This document shows positions 16,743 through 27,113 of a stretch of DNA of 49,113 nt, one piece after another. A model generated the notes under the pieces. The model did not search any database, was not told the origin of the DNA, and worked only from the letters and a program-made list of their open reading frames with translations. Both the position numbers and the translations under genes were made by a program. Numbering within the stretch: the first letter of the stretch is position 1; every line of letters starts with the position of its first letter. Source of the stretch: Cyanobacteria bacterium RU_5_0 (GTDB taxonomy: Bacteria; Cyanobacteriota; Cyanobacteriia; Elainellales; Elainellaceae). The stretch is from contig JAAUSF010000027.1 in assembly GCA_012033255.1 (NCBI GenBank), positions 1 to 49,113 on the forward strand, written 5' to 3'.

Positions 16743-18350
16743 ATGCATTACCTCAATCCCTTAGCTGCCCATCGTCAGGCACGATCGCTTTGTCACTTAT
16801 TCCGACTCGATCGATTTCGGCTCGATCGAGTCTCGTGGCATCGCCTTGTTGCCCTTCTGTTAGCGTTCGTTCTCAGTTTAGGGTTATCCCAACAACCTGC
16901 GTTCGCTCAAACTGCACCTGAAGTCGATATCCAGCCCTACATTGATGGAGTAGTCAATCGGATTACTGAGTTCACGCTAGATAATGGCATGACGTTCATT
17001 GTCATGGAGCGGCATCAGGCTCCGGTGGTTTCCTTCATGACCTATGTGAATATTGGGTCAGCCTACGAGCAGGAGGGCAAAACTGGAGCCGCTCACTTTC
17101 TAGAACATTTGGCGTTTAAGGGTACAACTCAGATTGGTACGCTCGATTATCAAGCTGAGCAACCCTTACTCGATCGCCTCGACACCCTATTCACTCAACT
17201 GCAAGCGGCGCAAACGGCTGGACAAACTGAGGAAGTCGTTAAGTTGCAAGAAGAGTTTGACACGGTGAAGTCGGAAGCGGCGCAATACATCAAGCAAAAT
17301 GAATTTGGTCAGATTGTGGAGCAGGCTGGCGGCGTAGGATTAAATGCAACGACATCCGCCGATGCAACGCGCTATTTCTACAGCTTCCCCTCAAACAAAT
17401 TGGAACTGTGGATGTCATTAGAGTCTGAACGCTTTCTTGCACCCGTCTTTCGGGAGTTTTATGAAGAGAGAGATGTGATTTTGGAAGAGCGTCGAGCACG
17501 CACAGACAATTCCCCGATCGGCAAAATGATTGAGGTCTTTCTGGAAACGGCTCTCCCCGGACATCCATATGGTCGTCCTGTGATTGGGTATGAAGCCGAT
17601 CTTCTTAGCCTCACCCGTCAAGACATTCAAGAATTTTATGAAGCGCATTACACTCCCGACAATATCATCATTGGCATCGTGGGTGATGTTGATCCAAATC
17701 AAGTGAAAGAATTTGCAGAGGCGTATTTCGGGCGATATCAAGCGCGATCGTCTGCTCCAGAGATTGAGGCAACTGCACCGACTCAGACAGAACCGAATGA
17801 AATTGTCTTAGAACTCCCTTCGGAACCCTGGTACTTAGAAGGCTATCAGCGTCCGGCAATTACGGCTCCTGATAATGCGGTGTATCAAATGATTGCCAGT
17901 TTGTTAGTGGGTGGGCGAACTTCCCGACTCTACAAATCCATGATCGAGCAACAACTGGCGCTCAATGTGGATGTGTCGAATAGCTTTCCGGGCGATCGCT
18001 ACTCCAATCTGATGTTGCTGTATGCGCTCACCGCTCCCAACCACACGATCGAGGAAGTGGCAACGGCTTTGGATACCGAAATCCAACGCTTGAAGACAGA
18101 ACCCGTCTCAGCCGAAGAACTCGATCGCGTCAAAACTCAAACTCGTGCCAGTCTGCTACAAGCTCTAGCTTCTAACCAGGGGATGGCAAGTCTACTGCCT
18201 GAATATGAAGCCAAAACAGGCAGTTGGCGCAATCTGTTTGAAGAATTGAAAGAAATTGATGCGGTCACGGCGGAAGATGTGCAACGAGTCGCGCAGGAAC
18301 TCTTCCAGCCTCAAAATCTGACGATCGGCAAGTTATTGACTGCGAATTAA
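16743..18350 (+). CDS. M16 family zinc metallopeptidase, catalytic member
   Basis: 535 residues. The N-terminus has a basic stretch followed by LVALLLAFVLSLGLSQQPAFA, a likely signal peptide ending in AFA, seen as LVALLLAFVLSLG plus LSQQPAFA. The inverted zinc motif HFLEH (about 118-122 in AAHFLEHLAFKGT) marks an active M16 peptidase, and a downstream Glu-rich helix (MSLESERF, ERDVILEERR) provides the third ligand region. The second homology block follows (VGGRTSRLYKSMIEQQLALN). A charged helical insert lies between HFLEH and NATTSADATRYFYSFPSNK. The next gene starts 10-16 bp after and encodes an M16 protein without HxxEH, so the pair should act as a heterodimer in the periplasm. Confidence 0.9.
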   Translation: MHYLNPLAAHRQARSLCHLFRLDRFRLDRVSWHRLVALLLAFVLSLGLSQQPAFAQTAPEVDIQPYIDGVVNRITEFTLDNGMTFIVMERHQAPVVSFMTYVNIGSAYEQEGKTGAAHFLEHLAFKGTTQIGTLDYQAEQPLLDRLDTLFTQLQAAQTAGQTEEVVKLQEEFDTVKSEAAQYIKQNEFGQIVEQAGGVGLNATTSADATRYFYSFPSNKLELWMSLESERFLAPVFREFYEERDVILEERRARTDNSPIGKMIEVFLETALPGHPYGRPVIGYEADLLSLTRQDIQEFYEAHYTPDNIIIGIVGDVDPNQVKEFAEAYFGRYQARSSAPEIEATAPTQTEPNEIVLELPSEPWYLEGYQRPAITAPDNAVYQMIASLLVGGRTSRLYKSMIEQQLALNVDVSNSFPGDRYSNLMLLYALTAPNHTIEEVATALDTEIQRLKTEPVSAEELDRVKTQTRASLLQALASNQGMASLLPEYEAKTGSWRNLFEELKEIDAVTAEDVQRVAQELFQPQNLTIGKLLTAN

Positions 18351-18366
18351 GGGAGTTTTAGTGATC

Positions 18367-19872
18367 ATGCAATGGTTCAAAATTTGGTGGAGCGATCGCA
18401 GTCAGACGTGGCTTCGGTACGGGCTGTTGGCAGTGGTGATGGCAGTAGCGATTGTGGGATTTGGACGATCGTCTGCTCTCGCGGTTACACCCCGTCACTA
18501 TACAGAATTAGACTTACCACCCGCTCCAGAAATTCAGTTGCCAGAGTACACTCGCGTCGAGTTAGACAATGGCATGAATGTTTACCTACTGGAAGATCAT
18601 GAACTGCCCTTGGTATACGGCAATTCTATGATTTACACAGGAGGACGGCTAGAACCTGCCGATCAGGTCGGATTAGCCTCTATTACAGGTGAAGTCATGC
18701 GAAGCGGCGGCACTCAAGCGCATCCCGCAGATGTGTTAAATCAAATATTGGAACAACGCGCCGCCTCAGTAGAAACGGGAATTGATACGACATCGGGATT
18801 TGCCAGTTTTAGTACGTTGAGTGAAGATTTGCCAGAAGTATTTGGGCTGTTTGCAGAAGTGTTGCGTCAACCAGCCTTTCCGCAAGATAAACTTGACCTG
18901 TCTAAAAGTCAGTGGCAAGGATCGATCGCCCGTCGCAATGATGATCCGAGCGGTATTGCAGGTCGCGAATTCCAAAAATTGATCTACGGTGCAGACAGTC
19001 CTTATGCCCGTACCGTGGAATACATCACACTCGACAACATCACTCGTGATGACCTGATGAATTTCTATCAACAATCCTTCCAACCCCAAAATATTTTGTT
19101 AGGGATTGTCGGAGACTTCGAGACAGAAGCCATGAAATCTCTGATTGAAGCACAATTCGGCGATTGGCAACCTGACCCAAATGCAAAAGCAGAGAATGCT
19201 GATTCTCTACCGGCTGTTTCTCAGGCAAAAGTCGGTGGAATATTCTTTGTCGATCAGCCCCAATTAACCCAAAGTAGTGTTCAGATCGGGCATTTAGGCG
19301 ATCGGTTTGATCGCCCTGATTATGCAGCAATGTCTGTGCTCAATGAGGTCATGAATGGATTAGGTGGACGACTTGTGAATAATGTGCGATCGCGTCAAGG
19401 GTTAGCCTATTCTATTTATGCGTTTTGGTCACCTCGCTTCGATTATCCTGGTCTGTTCATTGGAGGAGGGCAAACGCAATCAGAAACAACGGTTCCTTTT
19501 GTTCAATCTACTCTGACAGAAATTGAGCAAATCCGTACTACTCCAATTACCGAAGCAGAGTTAATTCGTGCGAAAGACTCTGTACTCAATGCATTCATCT
19601 TCAACTTCCAAACTCCATTCCAAATCTTGTCACGAGTCATGCGCTACGACTATTATGGCTATCCGCAAGACTTCATCTTTCAATATCAACAAAAGGTAGC
19701 TGAAACTACGGTTGAAGAAGTACAACGAGCCGCTGAAGAAAATTTGAAACCCGAAAACATTGTCACGCTCGTTGTTGGAAATGCAGCCGCGATCGATCCG
19801 CCATTAAGTACGCTGAGTCCAGATGCAGAAGTGACTCAAATTGACATAACCATCTCCCCACCAAGAGGATAG
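18367..19872 (+). CDS. M16 family peptidase-like protein, zinc motif missing
   Basis: 501 residues from the ATG at 18367 (a GTG at 18361 is also possible). The N-terminal segment LRYGLLAVVMAVAIVGF then GRSSALAV is a probable signal or anchor. The domain that should hold HxxEH reads GLASITGEVMRSGGT, so it cannot bind zinc there. The C-terminal M16 block is well kept (LNEVMNGLGGRLVNNVRSRQ, GLAYSIYAFW). By analogy with mitochondrial and bacterial M16B pairs, it would shape the substrate cavity of the catalytic partner encoded just upstream. Confidence 0.88.
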   Translation: MQWFKIWWSDRSQTWLRYGLLAVVMAVAIVGFGRSSALAVTPRHYTELDLPPAPEIQLPEYTRVELDNGMNVYLLEDHELPLVYGNSMIYTGGRLEPADQVGLASITGEVMRSGGTQAHPADVLNQILEQRAASVETGIDTTSGFASFSTLSEDLPEVFGLFAEVLRQPAFPQDKLDLSKSQWQGSIARRNDDPSGIAGREFQKLIYGADSPYARTVEYITLDNITRDDLMNFYQQSFQPQNILLGIVGDFETEAMKSLIEAQFGDWQPDPNAKAENADSLPAVSQAKVGGIFFVDQPQLTQSSVQIGHLGDRFDRPDYAAMSVLNEVMNGLGGRLVNNVRSRQGLAYSIYAFWSPRFDYPGLFIGGGQTQSETTVPFVQSTLTEIEQIRTTPITEAELIRAKDSVLNAFIFNFQTPFQILSRVMRYDYYGYPQDFIFQYQQKVAETTVEEVQRAAEENLKPENIVTLVVGNAAAIDPPLSTLSPDAEVTQIDITISPPRG

Positions 19873-19934
19873 CCGTCAACTATGATATTTGCAAATATGT
19901 TTGCAAACCTCTAAATGATTTAAAATCGCGAAAA

Positions 19935-19983
19935 CACAAAGACACGAAGAGAAGGAACATTACCTTGGTTTTGTGTCTTTGTG
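19935..19983. repeat. Inverted repeat CACAAAGACAC / GTGTCTTTGTG
   Basis: Perfect 11-bp arms around a 27-base loop, followed on the plus strand by CTTTT. It could end transcription of the M16 pair, but the loop is large for a terminator. Confidence 0.6.
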
Positions 19984-20121
19984 CTTTTATGGAAACGTAA
20001 GCATCTTAGCTATGAAATGGATAAAGCGTTCAAACCCGTTTGATCTCCCTAAATCCCCTTTAAAAAGCTACCGTGACGCGATGTGCAACTAAAAACCTGG
20101 AACCCTTGAACTTTCCGTGGA

Positions 20122-20169
20122 GCAGGCAAGATGCCTGCTAAGTTTGGACGGGCAAGATATCCATCTCAC
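20122..20169. repeat. Family B twin-hairpin element
   Basis: GCAGGCAAGATGCCTGC forms a perfect stem; about 10 bases later GGACGGGCAAGATATCCATC and TCAC follow. The second module has lost part of its pairing compared with 9939-9962. Confidence 0.7.
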
Positions 20170-20233
20170 ACTTTTGCTAGAGTGAACTACTTACTCAAGA
20201 TCGATGGTTCCAGCATCTATTGAAGTTCGATCG

Positions 20234-20581
20234 CTACGGGGGATTTTGCCCTTGGGGTTGCCCTCCTTGCGGCTGCAACTTAGCAAACAGTTTCCAGATT
20301 TCTTGTATGGAGAGCCAGATCGTTGCAAGTGGACCAAGCGCAAGTGTAATGATATCCTCAAAATCTAACTCAAAAACTTCCTTTATCTGTCCTGAAAAAA
20401 ATACCAGATAGATTAGGTTAATACCTGACATTACCCCTAAAACAAGCCCAGATAAGGTTATGAAGTCTGAAAACTCAAAGTTTAGTCGATTAGGTTTTTT
20501 GATTTTAAAGTAGTAGACTAGGGAGAAAGAAATAGTTAAAATTGCCCAAATGATTAATAGGATTAGCTTGAATCCATTCAC
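20234..20581 (-). CDS. Small hypothetical membrane protein, 115 residues
   Basis: Family unknown. Two or three membrane segments are visible: LILLIIWAILTISFSLVYYF, then ITLSGLVLGVMSGINLIYLV plus FF, and a possible third at IITLALGPLATIWLSI. The tail is Gln/Gly/Pro-rich (LQPQGGQPQGQNPP). Its start is 15 bp after the stop of the upstream 242-residue gene, so the two are very likely co-transcribed and may work together. Both look more A/T-rich than the surrounding housekeeping genes. Confidence 0.65.
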   Translation of the reverse strand: MNGFKLILLIIWAILTISFSLVYYFKIKKPNRLNFEFSDFITLSGLVLGVMSGINLIYLVFFSGQIKEVFELDFEDIITLALGPLATIWLSIQEIWKLFAKLQPQGGQPQGQNPP

Positions 20582-20596
20582 ATTTAAATTCTCCGT

Positions 20597-21286
20597 CTAG
20601 TCAGCTTTTGTCAGTAAGCCTAAACTAGCCCCAGCAATCGCCCCGACAACAGCACCAAGCCCTTGAGCAAGAATTCCACCTAGAAAAGCACCACCAGAGC
20701 AGAAGGCAATTATTCGGTTGCCTCGTCTCCAAAAAACCTCATCACTGCTTCCAAAACGACCAAAAGCAGAAGTATTAATTGTTGAAGTTACTACAGAAGC
20801 AGATTGATTAGAAGCATTTCTCTTAATCCGTACTAATTCCCGCTCCAATTGAGTAACTTTTTGTCTCAGATCACCAATCAAAAGCTGTTGCTGATTTACT
20901 TCTTGCTGGGCTGACTGTAAATTCACTTCAAGTTCCGGCAATTTCAATTCTGATAGTCCCACTTTCTTCAATAATTTAGGCAATTCAGAGCTTGGTTTAA
21001 ACTGCTCTTGCAGTGGTGGCAAATCAAACCTCAATTCTGTTGGTAAGTTAATCTGTAATTCAGAGCTTGGTTCAGAGTTTTGATCAAGTGCTTGAATTTG
21101 TTCAACAAGCTTTAACTTAAGCTGCTCTTGCATCGCTGGTGGCAAATCAAACCTCAATTCTGCTGGTAGCTTAATTTGCGACACTAGTTTAGGCAATTCA
21201 GAATTTTGATCAGAATTTTGATCAGAAACTAATTTAAGGCTTAGATTGAGCTTGTTAGATTCGTTTACAGGCTTTTCAGATGTCAT
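20597..21286 (-). CDS. Hypothetical protein with internal repeats, coiled coil and C-terminal glycine zipper
   Basis: 229 residues from the ATG at 21286 (MTSEKPVNESNKLNLSL). The frame is open to 21325, but that would start inside the psaAB terminator. The N-terminal half holds two copies of LPxELRFDLPPxxQEQxK, a clear internal duplication. Residues about 130-160 (LQSAQQEVNQQQLLIGDLRQ then KVTQLERELVRIKR) should form a coiled coil. The C-terminus has a hydrophobic Gly-spaced segment (GGAFLGGILAQGLGAVVGAI then AGASLGLL), typical of glycine-zipper membrane insertion. No known function. Paired with the 115-residue membrane protein downstream. Confidence 0.65.
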   Translation of the reverse strand: MTSEKPVNESNKLNLSLKLVSDQNSDQNSELPKLVSQIKLPAELRFDLPPAMQEQLKLKLVEQIQALDQNSEPSSELQINLPTELRFDLPPLQEQFKPSSELPKLLKKVGLSELKLPELEVNLQSAQQEVNQQQLLIGDLRQKVTQLERELVRIKRNASNQSASVVTSTINTSAFGRFGSSDEVFWRRGNRIIAFCSGGAFLGGILAQGLGAVVGAIAGASLGLLTKAD

Positions 21287-21323
21287 TTCTAAGAACCTAG
21301 AACTCACATGAGCAAAGCATAGC

Positions 21324-21352
21324 AAAAATCCCCCACCGCGAGGCAGGGGATT
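21324..21352 (-). terminator. Rho-independent terminator of psaA-psaB
   Basis: On the minus strand AATCCCC, an 11-base spacer, then GGGGGATT running into TTTTT. It is 33 bp past the psaB stop and before the likely start of the next gene. Confidence 0.8.
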
Positions 21353-21384
21353 GTGTTTACTTATTTACAACGCGATCGAACCGA

Positions 21385-23613
21385 TCAACCGTATCGACTC
21401 GCCGTTGAGGCAATTAGGAAGGCGGCGTAGGTCAAAATGTAGCCAACCGTGAAGTGAGCTAGACCCACCAAACGACCTTGAACGATTGACATTGCCACAG
21501 GCTTGTCCTTCCAACGAACCAGGTTTGCCAGAGGAGTGCGCTCATGTGCCCAAACCAGGGTTTCGATCAACTCTTGCCAGTACCCACGCCAGCTAATCAG
21601 GAACATGAAGCCCGTTGCCCAAACGAGGTGTCCGAACAGGAACATCCACGCCCAGACAGCCAGATTATTCATGCCATAGGGATTATATCCGTTGATCAAC
21701 TGAGCCGAGTTGAGCCAGAGGTAGTCACGCAGCCAGCCCATGATTGTCGGGGAAGACTCATTGAACTGAGCCACGTTGCCGCTCCAGATACCAAGATGCT
21801 TCCAGTGCCAATAGAACGTGACCCAACCGATCGTATTCAGCATCCAGAACATGGCGAGGTAGAACGAATCCCAACCAGAGATATCGCATGTGCCGCCACG
21901 ACCCGGACCATCACAAGGGAAGGCATAGCCGAAGTCTTTCTTGTCGGGCATCAGCTTGGAGCCACGAGCATCCAACGCACCTTTGACCAGAATCAAAGTA
22001 GTGGTATGCAGACCTAGCGCGATCGCATGGTGAACCAGGAAATCACCCGGACCGATCGTCAGGAACAGCGAGTTCTTACCACTGTTGATCGCATCCAGCC
22101 AGCCAGCCAGCCACACATTACCGTGATTGGGCCAAGCCGTGGACGCAATACTGTCAGGGTTAGAAAGCAGCGTGTCGAAGCCGTATAGCAGCTTACCGTG
22201 AGAGGCTTGGATGAACTGAGCGAACACTGGCTCGATCAGGATTTGCTTCTCAGGAGTACCAAAGGCTTGCATCACATCGTTGTGGACATACAGACCCAAG
22301 GTATGGAAGCCCAGGAACAAAGACACCCAGCTTAGGTGAGAGATGATCGCCTCTTTGTGATTGAGAACGCGATCGAGGACATTGCCTTTATTAGTAGCGG
22401 GATCATAGTCACGGACGAGGAAAATCGCGCCGTGAGCGAATGCACCCACCATGATGAAACCAGCAATGTATTGGTGATGGGTATACAAGGCTGCCTGAGT
22501 CGTATAATCCCGTGCCATGAAGGCATAAGGAGGCAGCGAGTACATATGCTGCGCCACCAGCGAGGTGATTACCCCCAGTGCCGCGAGTGCAAATGCCAAC
22601 TGGAAATGCAGCGAGTTATTCATTGAGTCATAAAGACCCTGGTGAGGCAGGTTGAACTGACCCTCACTCTTAGAGCTTAGTAGACCCCTCTTGGAATCCA
22701 GCATTTCTTTGATGCTGTGACCGATTCCAAAGTTGGTGCGGTACATATGTCCCGCAATGATGAACAGAACTGCGATCGCCAAATGGTGGTGTGCCATATC
22801 TGTCAGCCAGAGCGATTCTGTCTGAGGATGGAAACCCCCCAGGAAAGTCAGGATCGCCGTACCCGCACCTTGAGATGTTCCAAAGATGTGAGCCGCCGTA
22901 TCGGGATTCTCTGCATACACGCCCCAGTTACCTGTGAAGAAAGGCAACAGACCCGCTGGGTGTGGAGGGGTAGACAGGAAGTTGTCCCAACCGACATGCT
23001 GACCACGGGATTCGGGAATTGCCACATGAATCAAGTGACCTGCCCAAGCCAGAGAGCTAACGCCAAACAGACCTGCTAAGTGGTGGTTGAGGCGAGACTC
23101 TGCATTCTTAAACCAGGAGAGACTGGGGCGGAACTTAGGCTGAAGGTGCAGCCAACCTGCAAACAGGAAGATCGCCGACAGAATCAACAGGAAGACAGAA
23201 CCCGTATACAGGTCGCCATTGGTTCGCATCCCCTGGGTATACCACCAGTGATAGACACCAGAGTAGGCAATGTTAACGGGATTTGTCGCACCTGCACGAG
23301 TAAAGGCATCCACCGCCGCTTGACCGAAGTGAGGGTCCCAGATCGCATGGGCAATGGGACGGACGTTGAGGGGATCTTTCACCCACTGCTCGAAGTTACC
23401 TTGCCAAGCAACATGGAACAGGTTGCCAGATGTCCAGAGGAAGATGATTGCCAGATGACCGAAGTGGGATGCAAAAATCTTTTGGTAAAGATTTTCCTCC
23501 GTCATGCCATCATGGCTCTCGAAATCATGGGCAGTGGCAATCCCGTACCAGATCCGGCGTGTTGTCGGATCTTGAGCCAAGTCTTGGCTAAACTTTGGGA
23601 ATTTTGTTGCCAT
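21385..23613 (-). CDS. psaB: Photosystem I P700 chlorophyll a apoprotein A2
   Basis: One half of the photosystem I reaction-centre heterodimer in the thylakoid membrane. It binds P700, antenna chlorophylls, a phylloquinone and, with PsaA, the FX 4Fe-4S cluster. 742 residues, full length (usual range about 733-741). The FX loop [20 protein letters not shown] (about 557-576) supplies two Cys. Many His-rich helices are visible ([20 protein letters not shown]), and the quinone-site segment [18 protein letters not shown] is intact. The gene follows psaA by 126 bp and ends in a terminator. A hairpin sits directly before its ribosome-binding site. I see no sign that it is a far-red variant, but this needs alignment. 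Confidence 0.98.
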   Translation of the reverse strand: MATKFPKFSQDLAQDPTTRRIWYGIATAHDFESHDGMTEENLYQKIFASHFGHLAIIFLWTSGNLFHVAWQGNFEQWVKDPLNVRPIAHAIWDPHFGQAAVDAFTRAGATNPVNIAYSGVYHWWYTQGMRTNGDLYTGSVFLLILSAIFLFAGWLHLQPKFRPSLSWFKNAESRLNHHLAGLFGVSSLAWAGHLIHVAIPESRGQHVGWDNFLSTPPHPAGLLPFFTGNWGVYAENPDTAAHIFGTSQGAGTAILTFLGGFHPQTESLWLTDMAHHHLAIAVLFIIAGHMYRTNFGIGHSIKEMLDSKRGLLSSKSEGQFNLPHQGLYDSMNNSLHFQLAFALAALGVITSLVAQHMYSLPPYAFMARDYTTQAALYTHHQYIAGFIMVGAFAHGAIFLVRDYDPATNKGNVLDRVLNHKEAIISHLSWVSLFLGFHTLGLYVHNDVMQAFGTPEKQILIEPVFAQFIQASHGKLLYGFDTLLSNPDSIASTAWPNHGNVWLAGWLDAINSGKNSLFLTIGPGDFLVHHAIALGLHTTTLILVKGALDARGSKLMPDKKDFGYAFPCDGPGRGGTCDISGWDSFYLAMFWMLNTIGWVTFYWHWKHLGIWSGNVAQFNESSPTIMGWLRDYLWLNSAQLINGYNPYGMNNLAVWAWMFLFGHLVWATGFMFLISWRGYWQELIETLVWAHERTPLANLVRWKDKPVAMSIVQGRLVGLAHFTVGYILTYAAFLIASTASRYG

Positions 23614-23618
23614 AAGTC

Positions 23619-23639
23619 CTAATTGAAGTTCTCAATTAG
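23619..23639 (-). promoter_or_regulatory. Hairpin directly upstream of the psaB ribosome-binding site
   Basis: Perfect 8-bp arms CTAATTGA and TCAATTAG around a 5-base loop. The lower arm overlaps the AGGACT element before the psaB ATG (23613). A second hairpin, GGGTATAGC / GCTATGCCC with one wobble pair, lies at about 23677-23697 in the same gap. Either could protect or process the psaA-psaB message or tune psaB translation. Confidence 0.5.
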
Positions 23640-23739
23640 CTATCAGCCTTTTGCTGCCCGCTTCTAGTGTCAGGTAGGGGCATAGCCGTGCTATACCCTT
23701 ACAACCCATTATCTAGAGAACAGACGCATCAAGCTAACG

Positions 23740-26016
23740 CTAGCCTACTGAAATGATCCGAGCCAGGAAGAATGCCCAGGTCGTCACGATTCCACCTAAT
23801 AAGTAGTGAGCTACCCCCACTGCACGACCCTGAATGATGCTCAGAGCGCGAGGCTGAATGGCGGGAGCCACTCTCAGTTTGCTGTGTGCCCAGACGATCG
23901 ACTCAATCAGTTCTTGCCAGTAGCCGCGACCGCTAAACAAGAACATGAGGCTGAACGCCCAAACAAAGTGTGCGCCCAGGAACAGCAACCCATAAGCAGA
24001 CAAGGCTGAACCGTAGGAACCAATCACTTGAGCCGCCTGTGCCCACAAGAAGTCGCGCAACCAACCATTGATGGTGATGGCGCTCTGAGCGAAGTTACCC
24101 CCTGTAATGTGGGAGATCGATCCATCTGGAGACACTGTCCCCCATACATCTGACTGCATCTTCCAACTGAAGTGGAAAATTACGATCGACAGGGAGTTAT
24201 ACATCCAGAACAGACCGAGAAAGACGTGATCCCAACCGGACACCTGGCAAGTACCGCCACGACCAGGACCGTCACAAGGGAAGCGGAAGCCCAGATTTGC
24301 TTTATCAGGAACCAGACGAGAGCTACGGGCAAACAAGACTCCCTTGAGCAGAATCAGCACCGTCACATGAATCGTGAAGGCGTGAATATGGTGAACCATG
24401 AAATCTGCTGTACCAAGGGCGATCGGCATCATTGCCACCTTGCCACCTACTGCAACCACATCCCCCCCAAAAGCGAAGCTAGCGGGAGCCAACGCATTCG
24501 GAGCCGTGTTTCCGGGAGCCAATGTGTGAAGGTTTTGAACCCATTGAGCAAACACAGGCTGAAGCTGAATCGCCGTATCAGAGAACATATCCTGAGGACG
24601 ACCGAGTGCCCGCATGGTGTCGTTATGGATGTATAGACCAAAGCTATGGAAGCCCAGGAAAATACATACCCAGTTTAGATGAGAGATGATGGCATCCCGA
24701 ACGCGAATGACGCGATCGAGGACGTTATTCACATTCTTTGCTGGGTCATAGTCACGCACCATGAAGATAGCGCCATGAGCACCAGCCCCCACAATCAGGA
24801 AGCCGCCGATCCACATGTGGTGCGTAAACAGCGAAATCTGAGTTGGGTAATCCGTTGCCAGATAGGGATAAGGCGGCATGGCATACATGTGATGCGCCAC
24901 AATGATCGTCAGCGAACCTAGCAGCGCCAAGTTAATCGCCAACTGAGCGTGCCAAGAGGTGGTCAACACCTCATACAGCCCTTCGTGACCCTTACCGCCA
25001 AACAGGAGTGGATCACCTTGGTGATTGTCCAAGATTTCCTTGATGCTATGACCGATTCCCCAGTTGGTGCGGTACATATGACCCGCAATGATGAACAGAA
25101 CCGCGATCGCCAAGTGGTGATGCGCCGTATCCGACAGCCACAGACCGCCTGTAACGGGGTTCAAGCCACCCTTGAAGGTGAGGAAGTCAGAATACTGACC
25201 CCAATTCAGGGTAAAGAATGGAACAATACCGCTAGGAATACCCCAATCCACACTGGGATAGAGATCTCTCATCAAGCTGGGATTGAGGATGAACTCATGG
25301 GGCAGGGGAATATCCTTCACGGCAACCCCAGCATCCAACAGCTTGTTGATTGGCAAGGAAACGTGGATCTGGTGTCCAGCCCAGCCCAGCGAACCAAGAC
25401 CCAATAAACCTGCTAAATGGTGGTTCAACATGGACTCCACGCTCTGGAACCACTCCAGCTTCGGAGCCGCTTTGTGATAGTGGAACCAACCTGCGAATAG
25501 CATCAAACCAGCCATCACTAAACCGCCGATCGCGGTGCAGTAAAGCTGAAATTCGTTAGTGATACCAGACGCACGCCACAGTTGGAAGAAACCAGAGGTA
25601 ATTTGAATACCGTGGAATCCACCGCCTACATCCGCATTCAAAATTTCTTGACCAACGATTGGCCAGACCACCTGGGCACTCGGTTTAATGTGCAAGGGAT
25701 CTGCAAGCCAAGCAGAATAATTTGAAAACTTCGCGCCGTGGAAATACATTCCACTCAGCCAAACAAACACAACGGCTAGATGACCGAAGTGGGCGCTGAA
25801 GATTTTACGGGATATATCTTCTAGATCACTGGTATGGCTATCAAAATCGTGAGCGTCGGCATGAAGGTTCCAGATCCAAGTCGTCGTTTTTGGACCTTTC
25901 GCAAGAGTGCGATCGAAGTGACCCGGTTGTGCCCACTTCTCAAAGGAAGTTTGCACAGGATCTCTATCAACCACGACTTTGACCTTCTGCTCTCGCTCCC
26001 GTGGGGTAGTTGTCAT
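23740..26016 (-). CDS. psaA: Photosystem I P700 chlorophyll a apoprotein A1
   Basis: Partner of PsaB in the photosystem I core, thylakoid membrane. 758 residues, typical of cyanobacteria (about 750-760). The N-terminus [20 protein letters not shown] is cytoplasmic. His-rich membrane helices, the FX loop [20 protein letters not shown] (about 590-609) and the phylloquinone segment [18 protein letters not shown] are all present. AGAGGAGAG stands just before the ATG. psaB lies downstream on the same strand. The upstream gap of about 1.2 kb holds a TATAAT about 225 bp before the start, in keeping with the long psaA leaders known in other cyanobacteria. Confidence 0.98.
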   Translation of the reverse strand: MTTTPREREQKVKVVVDRDPVQTSFEKWAQPGHFDRTLAKGPKTTTWIWNLHADAHDFDSHTSDLEDISRKIFSAHFGHLAVVFVWLSGMYFHGAKFSNYSAWLADPLHIKPSAQVVWPIVGQEILNADVGGGFHGIQITSGFFQLWRASGITNEFQLYCTAIGGLVMAGLMLFAGWFHYHKAAPKLEWFQSVESMLNHHLAGLLGLGSLGWAGHQIHVSLPINKLLDAGVAVKDIPLPHEFILNPSLMRDLYPSVDWGIPSGIVPFFTLNWGQYSDFLTFKGGLNPVTGGLWLSDTAHHHLAIAVLFIIAGHMYRTNWGIGHSIKEILDNHQGDPLLFGGKGHEGLYEVLTTSWHAQLAINLALLGSLTIIVAHHMYAMPPYPYLATDYPTQISLFTHHMWIGGFLIVGAGAHGAIFMVRDYDPAKNVNNVLDRVIRVRDAIISHLNWVCIFLGFHSFGLYIHNDTMRALGRPQDMFSDTAIQLQPVFAQWVQNLHTLAPGNTAPNALAPASFAFGGDVVAVGGKVAMMPIALGTADFMVHHIHAFTIHVTVLILLKGVLFARSSRLVPDKANLGFRFPCDGPGRGGTCQVSGWDHVFLGLFWMYNSLSIVIFHFSWKMQSDVWGTVSPDGSISHITGGNFAQSAITINGWLRDFLWAQAAQVIGSYGSALSAYGLLFLGAHFVWAFSLMFLFSGRGYWQELIESIVWAHSKLRVAPAIQPRALSIIQGRAVGVAHYLLGGIVTTWAFFLARIISVG

Positions 26017-26241
26017 TAGAGACTCTCCTCTCTCTAGACACGGAACGAGCGCCTACCCAAACCTACTGGGATTCCCTTCAATATTCGCTGGCAAGCCAGC
26101 GATCGATGATGAGCGTATTAAGCCTAGATTGGGAGCGTCTAAGGGAGATCTAGACTTCGCTCGATCGATTGAGGGAACTTCGTCATACTGCTCTGAGCAA
26201 TGTCAGTTCAGCATTCACAGCTTGGGAAGGTACTGACGAGC

Positions 26242-26247
26242 ATTATA
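26242..26247 (-). promoter_or_regulatory. Candidate psaA promoter -10 element
   Basis: TATAAT on the minus strand, 226-231 bp before the psaA ATG. That distance agrees with the long leaders of psaAB in other cyanobacteria. About 17 bp further upstream lies TAATGA rather than a TTGACA-like -35. Imperfect repeats GTTAACC and CTTAATG upstream could be light-response sites; this is weak. Confidence 0.45.
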
Positions 26248-26939
26248 GGACTGTATTCAAACCGTCATTAAGCAGGTTAACAATAATTCAAATTGGCAAA
26301 GGCTTGATTTGTCAGCATTCCGGGCAGTTTATCAGCAAAAAACATGCTCTCTATTGAATTTTTTCATAAATCGAAACATTTGATGATTTCCATAGAGAAT
26401 TACTGGAAGCCTCCTCTGCTCAAGCTTTTCACTCATTTGAGAAGAACTTAAGCTTCGATCGAAGCAATTTCCGCATCCTATTAAAGTTTCTTATTCACCT
26501 CATGGATTCAAACAATTTTTTTCTCAGCATAAAGTGAGAGTTTGTGCAAGAAGTTTTTAGCAATAAAAATATTTAGCCAGTATGAGCCAGGAATTATACC
26601 AATTCATTTTTTACAAGCAACACATCCTCGTAGGGGCGAACGGTGATTCGTCCTGACAGTGAGCCAGTGTATCCATAGTAAGAATTTATCGAATTGGTAA
26701 GCCCCGGAATGCTCGGAAACCATGCCGCCTTAACCGTTCGGGATAGATTCTCTTTGCCTTGCTGTGATTGGAACTAGCCAAACTCCTACTCATTTAATCC
26801 TCCAAATGAAGTTAACAAAGGAAGCTAACAAAGGAATGTTAAATTTTCTCAATTAGTATTTAGTTAAGCAAAAAATAATACTTAAAGTAATTTATGATTT
26901 CAAGGTTTCCAACTAATTCCAACTAAGCTGTTCCACATT

Positions 26940-27052
26940 TACAGCAATTTTCAAATCAATAAACCCCAAATCGTCGGGTGGGCATCGCCCACAACGCTTG
27001 ATCAATGGAGCGTTTTATGATCTGATGGGTACTGCCCATCCTAACTGGAAAT
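26940..27052. repeat. Three-hairpin repeat element, copy 1 (family C)
   Basis: About 113 bp nearly identical to 32295-32406. Three stems in a row: GTGGGC/GCCCAC, AACGCT/AGCGTT and GATGGG/CCCATC. Differences between the copies lie mostly in loops or at the ends of arms. Confidence 0.9.
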
Positions 27053-27089
27053 CTGTTCCACATTATTTGGCACAAGATTTGGCACAAGT

Positions 27090-27113
27090 GGACGGGCAAG
27101 ATGCTCATCCCAC
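27090..27113. repeat. Family B hairpin (single module)
   Basis: GGACGGGCAAGATGCTCATC followed by CCAC. One arm base differs from the perfect copy at 9939-9962. It lies 38 bp after the family C element. Confidence 0.6.

Larger units (their letters stand above)
19873..20233. other. Gene-free stretch with hairpins and a family B element
   Basis: About 360 bp. It contains an 11-bp inverted repeat at 19935-19983 and a family B element at 20122-20169. No protein-like open frame. Confidence 0.6.

Noticed and set aside
23080..23622. 180-residue open frame antisense to psaB (and 21544-22017 likewise)
   Set aside because: They mirror the strongly biased psaB codons; the translations are Cys/Arg-rich and unlike any protein.
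26017..26360. Small genes in the psaA leader (25979-26236, 26169-26357, plus strand)
   Set aside because: No ribosome-binding site or protein-like composition, and they overlap the psaA promoter and start.
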